Shown here: positions 57,887 through 64,000 of the stretch, one piece after another
Position numbering within the stretch: position 1 is the first letter of the stretch
How the letters are laid out: each line of letters opens with the position of its first letter
Origin: Arabidopsis thaliana
Lineage: Eukaryota > Streptophyta > Magnoliopsida > Brassicales > Brassicaceae
DNA length: 64,000 nucleotides
Reading direction: 5' to 3'
Assembly (NCBI RefSeq): GCF_000001735.4
Contig: NC_003070.9
Location: forward strand, 28,319,971 to 28,383,970
Made by a program: the position numbers and the translations under genes
The notes under the pieces: model-generated
What the model was told of the DNA's origin: nothing
The model's input: the letters and a program-made list of their open reading frames with translations, nothing else
Database searches by the model: none

Positions 57887-60800
57887 ACATATCTTTTAGG
57901 GTTTTAAAATTTTCTAGTTATATATTTTGGAGACTTGAGATGTTTTAGGGGAACAGAGGAAGCTGCTGAGTAAATGCTTCTCTGTTTTAGCAAACTAAAT
58001 TTTCTTTTCTTTTAGATGTTTTGGTTAGTATATGGGTTTAGTAGATGTATTAGAGTGAGACTAACCCTTAATTAGAGAAAACCTAGATGAGAATGATTAC
58101 TATTTTTGGTCATCTTCTCAGATTTACTCTCATGGTGGTGTGTGGTTGTTCAATGTGTACCCTGTGAGAGACTTTTTAATATTTGATGAATGAGACTTTT
58201 TAATATCATCAAAGCCTTTGGTTTTACTTAAATGTGATTTTTTGCATAATTACTTAATGTGTGCATGTGATAATTGAATTTTAGTCTCGCGGACCTAGTC
58301 AAATTTCTCTGCGTGCAGTCAAATGTGTAAAGTAAACAAATTCCCCAAAAAGTTCTGTTAAATAGCGAGGCTAGTAAAAAGCTGCTATGTTTTTTTTTTA
58401 CTTATGGAGTCCATAATTCGGTGTGTTATAAAAATAGAAAAATCTCATCGCTGAGATAGTTTAGACTCTAGGCACAAAAAAAATTGAAAAGCAAAGTATA
58501 GTCCTTGAAAACAGAGCAATAAGACACGGTCGTTACTTTCTAGAGGTTTGTCTCTCCCTCTCCAAATTTGCTAATATGTTTCAATATTTTCTCATCTTTA
58601 AAATTTGTCAATACTCCCAAGTGTTGATCTCTTTATTTTCTCTCTCTTTTTGCAAATCAACGATGGTACTGGTGTCCCTTTCTAAATCGGCGGTTTCTAG
58701 CCGTTAAAACTGTTGAAATGACCCTAAAAACTGCAAGGAATGTTAGTTGCGGAATCGTTACTATGTATATAATATAGGGTTCTGGTATGTTTAGATTCGT
58801 AAAAGCAATAACTGTTTGTATTAACTACGAGATTAGAAGGTAAGCTAGATATTTTATTTTGATGTTATTAAACAAATTTGGAATCATCATTTTGAAAACG
58901 CTTACATGTTTCTGTATTAAGTTATAAACAATTATAGACCCTACGTTAGCTTTGGTAAAAAAGTCGTAACTGCTACAATACTTTTTCCATAAATAGTAGT
59001 ATACATACATTTTAGGGTTTATTAATTTTCATTACACCTACATTTATAGACAGAAACAAAATTAAAAGCTATAACCCGTAACTTCTATAATGAGCTAACC
59101 CTAGATGTTGATGTTCAACCGTTTCATTAATGTAGCATTTAGTTTGGTTTCTTTATAAAACCATACATACCTTTTTACAAATGTCTAACAAATCGTGAGA
59201 AAGTATATACTTAAGGCATGGAATGTGTAAAGTTTATATGTTTTGCTTAATAATTCGTCCCACTCCGCAGTAGTTAAAATAAAATTGAATTTTGAAAATA
59301 GAAAAATAAACATTTGGAGATGTCAAAATCAACGTCAGAGAAAGATAAGCACATGCGAATGTGACCCACAAGCTTAAGAACTCTCGTATAGTTGAGAAGC
59401 CTTGCAAGATTCTGAAGGGTTAATAATCGTCTAGAACACAAGAGTGGTAGGTGACGGAGCCTCTTCAATTATTTGGACGGCTTAGATATAACTTGACTGT
59501 ATCATGGGCTCGAAGATCACGATAAGATTCACCGTATCGACTATCGTTGTTGTTATTGCACTCCCAATATATGATTTGACCTTAGTACCCCTTTACCTTA
59601 CCGTACGGTACTTAACGGACGGATGGACTTTTTTCGATTTACGTAATCAATTATTTCTATAACTCATTGGACCATGGAGATTAATCTAATTATTTATATA
59701 AATCTAATTTTGACCGTTTGATTTGATTTTTTTTTTGTTCTTAACAACATATTAATAGACGGTTTGAATTCCTGTAGTACTACTACTGACACACCGACAA
59801 TATTATCATAAAACAAACTACTACCCACTAATCTTATAGTTGGATTTAAAACTTTGAGCTAACTCATTCCAAAGAAATTTATGGATAAATAAAACTATCG
59901 AGACAATCATATTAATTACTGTTTATAGTATTATAGGAAAAACGTTATGTTTAGATCAGAGGTGAAGAACTATTTTCACCAATATTTTTTGGTTTGATAC
60001 AAAATTTTCACCAGTAATTGAGCTTGAACTATTGCTCAATATTGCGGAAGATGAAAGTTTCATTATCTATCATGCATATCAGTGGTGGAGGACTACGATG
60101 ATTTTTCAAGTTCAGCTACACATGGAGACGTCATTGTTGTTAATGTCTTATGCAATGCTTTCTTTTGAGTTATTTTCGTATAAGTAACCAATTAAATATT
60201 ATTCCGCATTATACGCAAAGTGATAGTATGTGATAATATATCGTTTTCTTTGGTCTATTTATTACCGTACGGATTAATTGTTTTGTTTGGTAAAAGGTTT
60301 AGTACGGATTAATTGTTGAAGATGTGTATACATTCTTTCGGAAATTTTGCTATAATTATGCTCCCTTTTCTGATGGTCACCCACTTTAATAAATAAAGAT
60401 ATTTCTTTTTCCCTGGATGTAGTCCTTGTGAACGTAGAAAGACTAAAGAAAAGGATATGGTAATGCCTAATATTGAATGAGAATGGGTCGGTAAAGAGAT
60501 CACAATCCCACCAAGTCCGAAAGTGCTACATATCCACTAATTAGCATATCATACACGATTTTAAAAGAAAGAAAAAGAACGAACAAGATTTATCACTTGT
60601 TATTTTAACATCATTACAACTACGACGAATCATATTTTGGATTATTTTCCTTCTTTCTATAGAAGTCGTTTTGGTGCGAAATTAGTTACAACTACATCAA
60701 CTGTAAATTTGACTCGATGTAATATCTACTTTACTTTATGGCAAAATCAGATATAATATCAGGCGATGGTTTTAATTTTTAAAGCAATTATTATTGGCGA

Positions 60801-63279
60801 AGAATTTATACATGCATAAGTATAAACCTTATTTTTCATTATAATTGATTTTTAACCTGTTTTATTATTGACTAATTTACAGGAAAGGGGTTAAAGCATT
60901 GGAATGGGCCTCTTTAAGGGTCACCACATTCACCATCATGAATTTCGGGTCTCGATCTGTTAAATGGCTCGTTATGGTTGGTCAATGGTTAAGCCCGAGT
61001 GGATGGGTTTTTCCACAACGGACTTGGGCCGTAACATTCCAGTATACTGTACAACAAAATTAATAGATGGTTATTTCTTAAATACAAAAAGAAAAATATT
61101 TTACGGTATGAGTCTGAGAAATCCCCTGAGAAAACCAGAATCAGAATGAACCAAGAGGCAAGAGCCTAACCTATCGAACATGAAGTGTTCGGTGTTCCTA
61201 GTGATAACGTTCCTTTTCATCTCCATTTGATTTCTTTAATTCCATTTTTCTCTGTTTGTCTATCATTATGTCTCGTGCATGTCATGAATTATTGGAAGTT
61301 ACTATTGAACTGATGATTAGCCATGCACGAGCGGGTGATGGTAGCAGACGTAAAATGACGAAAAGAACAAGGGTACAAATGTAAGTCAAACAATGTTTCT
61401 CACTGGGCCTCTCTTCGCTGTCTTTTCGAATGATTCTCAATTTCTCATCTCCTTATTCCGTTCAAGACTCTCATCATTGTTGTACCAAAAGGACATATAT
61501 ATCTTCCTCGTTAATGATCTCCTTCCTGGCTACAACTATCTTTACCCGATCGACATTGTTCTTTTAACCATTTAGAGACTTCCTTGTCAAATTATATCTA
61601 TCGCACTAGTCTAATTTCGGCCAAGAGTCATCATTCATCATAGCTAAATCGAGTATCGCACTCGTAAAAAAAGTTACAAGTTTTTCCAAATATATTATTC
61701 ATCGTTTATAGTTAATGTGGTAGATCCACATTGGCGTAGTTTATCTTCCCCAACTCGACTTTTTCTTCATACTAACCCTAGATTCAAGCTGCATAATATT
61801 CATGGACTTATATATGTAAGCGCATATATAGGTCCTTGATGTATTCTTATTTGTGGAAGTGTTATGTGGGGTTAGTATCTGAAGTACATAGCATGTTCAA
61901 GATGTCATATGTTCTGTGGATGCAAGAGAAAAGGGATCATGACAATTATGTAATATCAACATTGGGTACAATCATCATAGAAATTCATACTGTCTATCGT
62001 AATTCGTAAGCGAAATATAAAATAAGATGATATGCAGTTGATTTCTTCTCCATTCAAGAAACACGTTCCCCTTAACTCGATCAATATTTACATAAATCTA
62101 CCCAAATTATCTTCCATATAAACTAGTGGGGGCAGAGAATGAACCAGACCAAAATCTAAACTATTTTAGTTGGCAAAAATTTTGGCTGTCTGAACATTCT
62201 TTAACTAAATTACGCCAAAACAGATAAAAATATTAATATGATGACATTATGTACCGTAAATTGTACTGTTTGAAGAACGTGAAAGACAGAAAAAGCTTTG
62301 TTGAGAATGAAAACAGAGCAAAGTGGCTATTACTGATAGTCTTTTCCTTCACATGACCTGGTCGGATTTGTTCCTCTTTTCTTTTTGTTTCCAATCACTA
62401 CGGTCCAATTTTAAACGACTTTCGCCGAAGAAGTAAATAATTGAAACAAAAGGAGTAAATATTAAAATATTATAGTTGAGAAAATTTATATTCACAGTAA
62501 TTGATTAGAAAATAACTTTAAACTATAGTATATGTGTAGTTAGTTAAGCGTTGTTGCTATACTATAAACTAAAAATATTTAACATGAGATAGAATTACAC
62601 AAACTCTAGGTAAATTACGAACAAATAATATAAACTCAAAAAATAACAGTCGTTTTTATATTTAAATGTATTAGAGAATTCAACATGTTATCTAGAAAAC
62701 AGTATTTAATTACTATTGTAAAGAATTTGATGTCCACAATTTATAAAGAGTTTTAAATAGTCTTAGAAATTTAGAATAATTGTACGAACATATGACAATC
62801 ATAAATATTTAACAAAATGAGATTAAATATTATAATCTCTAATTTTTATTTTCTTTTGCTCCATCCCTTTATAAATCAAGATTAATGTTAATTACCAATG
62901 CAATGGAATATACAAGTTGATTGTTAGAATATTATAATTTATCCAACAATAATGATTTCTCCAATTTAATGGAAATTTACAACCAATTTGAATAACATTT
63001 ACTTCCATACTACGTCCTTGAACGAATATTCGAACCCGGGACGACTCGGTAGAATGACTCACCCACCTTTCACGGCCATCTCCGAGCCACCACCAATAAA
63101 ACTCGCCGCCTCACCAATAAAGAAATAGAGAAAAAAAGAATCCGAGTCAAACTCAGCCGCAAAATTGTCTCCAATAACATTTTCGGCTCGTAAACTCGTT
63201 CCGAGTCAAACCGAGTCAGAATCGGCTCTCTCATTTTATTGTCTATTTACTCTATACGTACGAACGCCGTCAAGTGACA
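57887..63279. other. 5.4-kb convergent spacer between SAUR51 and SAUR52
   Basis: SAUR51 3' UTR, then AT-rich sequence. A duplication scar lies at 60267-60317. At 61171-61230 a short frame reads MKCSVFLVITFLFISI then stop, like an isolated secretory signal exon, but no cysteine-rich partner exon is evident. A GC-richer islet at 63010-63110 carries a box-B-like ggttcgaatatt on the minus strand. No gene is supported. Confidence 0.5.
60267..60317 (+). repeat. 19-bp insert between perfect 16-bp direct repeats
   Basis: gtacggattaattgtt at 60267-60282 recurs at 60302-60317. The insert is ttgtttggtaaaaggttta. The gtttggtaaaa part resembles the gtttgac-A(n) bodies of other scars, but the A-tract is only four bases. 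Confidence 0.55.
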
Positions 63280-63744
63280 TCACCAAACGGCTTTTTCAGT
63301 AACGCCGTGAAGTAACGGTCGAGATTCGATCCATAGATCAAGCTTGCTTCTGATTCCCACCACGTGGCAATTCTTCTGAAAATCATCGGGACAAGTAAAC
63401 CGTCTTGACCGGGTCGAATCAGACCGGGATATAAACCGAATCGATTCCTCGAAAACCGATTCTTCACAAGGGATAACCAACGGACCTTGGTTAACGAAAC
63501 CAAACTCTTCCTCAGCTTGAACAAGAAGGTTCCTTAGGACAGGATGGTTCAGATACGTCGCGCGCACCACAAATCTCCTACAACTGCTTCCTACGTAGAC
63601 CGCCACGTGTCCTGACGGTACATCCGACGGTACACAACGGCTGAAAGAAGAAGACATCCTCGCTTGATCGCGCCACCGTCGAAGCATTTGCCTTAGCCTC
63701 ACAATGTGACGGATCTTGCTGCATTTCCCGAGACCTCCAGCCAT
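63280..63744 (-). CDS. SAUR52: SAUR-family protein SAUR52
   Basis: Intronless, 154 aa, starting MAGGLGKCSKIRHIVRLRQMLRRW. The ATG at 63744 is chosen over an upstream in-frame one because the basic amphipathic N-terminus follows directly and a TATA box lies 82 bp upstream. The SAUR domain is at about residues 38-110 ([45 protein letters not shown]...LVIPCEESVFEE). An extended C-terminal tail of about 45 residues is longer than in SAUR51. The two SAURs in this window are not close duplicates: they differ in N-terminus, tail and orientation. It corresponds to AT1G75590. Confidence 0.93.
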   Translation of the reverse strand: MAGGLGKCSKIRHIVRLRQMLRRWRDQARMSSSFSRCVPSDVPSGHVAVYVGSSCRRFVVRATYLNHPVLRNLLVQAEEEFGFVNQGPLVIPCEESVFEESIRFISRSDSTRSRRFTCPDDFQKNCHVVGIRSKLDLWIESRPLLHGVTEKAVW

Positions 63745-63825
63745 TTTTTCCGGTTTAGTGATTTGGTTTTCTTTGTGAGAGAAAGAAAATGTCAGGGGGA
63801 TTTTGAGAGTTAGGGAGGGACGAGG

Positions 63826-63833
63826 TTTATATA
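63826..63833 (-). promoter_or_regulatory. TATA box of SAUR52
   Basis: TATATAAA on the minus strand, 82-89 bp upstream of the start codon at 63744. It is a near-ideal plant TATA box, consistent with a strongly inducible promoter. Confidence 0.65.
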
Positions 63834-64000
63834 GTAAAAGGAATAACACAATGCCATTGGTTTTCGAGATATTTACGAGATTACCTCCGTGGTCCTTACT
63901 TTGGCTCTATTCTTTTCCTTAATGAAATAAAGATTAGTGTAATTGGTTGATTATTAAATATTAAGGAAATTAATCAATCAGTTTTGTTTGAAGAGAGGTT

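Overview
This is plant nuclear DNA, almost certainly from Arabidopsis. It is AT-rich, with compact intron-containing genes, canonical GT-AG splice signals, a nuclear tRNA gene and wide non-coding spacers. I recognise the protein set and its order from memory. It matches the AT1G75460-AT1G75590 block near the bottom of A. thaliana chromosome 1: LON-domain protein, PUP15, DREB2D, WAT1, TFIIF-beta, SRS5, an FHA protein, BBX21/STH2, a glycine-rich protein, a CCHC zinc-knuckle protein, SAUR51 and SAUR52. A very close relative cannot be excluded by eye. For every multi-exon gene I traced splice sites base by base, and each one closed in frame.

Layout. About 8 kb of gene-free sequence comes first. 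Then come three plus-strand genes: the plastid LON-domain protein (8.0-8.9 kb), PUP15 (10.1-11.3 kb) and DREB2D (16.1-16.7 kb). Between PUP15 and DREB2D lies a repeat-rich segment flanked by two direct-repeat copies. WAT1 (18.3-20.1 kb), TFIIF-beta (27.3-28.7 kb) and SRS5 (31.8-33.2 kb) follow on the minus strand. The FHA/MCRS1-like gene (39.3-41.8 kb) and BBX21 (46.1-47.4 kb) are on the plus strand. The glycine-rich secreted protein (49.5-50.0 kb), the CCHC protein (51.5-52.7 kb) and tRNA-Glu (53.5 kb) are on the minus strand. SAUR51 (57.6 kb, plus) and SAUR52 (63.3-63.7 kb, minus) close the window.

The genes are independent transcription units, as expected in a plant, and not an operon. Several share a theme: auxin and growth (WAT1, SRS5, two SAURs), light and stress transcription factors (BBX21, DREB2D) and basal RNA or transcription factors (TFIIF-beta, the CCHC protein). 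I see no evidence that the clustering is functional.

I found no convincing new multi-gene system. The most interesting signals are non-coding. (1) A recurrent class of tiny insertion scars: 8-19 bp direct repeats bracketing an A- or T-tract with almost no body, which looks like extreme 5'-truncated target-primed retrotransposition. (2) A 39-bp copy of the last FHA-gene exon pasted about 425 bp downstream, between direct repeats. (3) A 3.4-kb segment between two near-identical direct repeats, carrying a tandem repeat whose short palindrome survives in three copies, plus gene-like pieces. (4) A long imperfect hairpin at 25.8 kb. (5) Several GC-richer islets with tRNA-like box A/B signals suggesting SINE relics.
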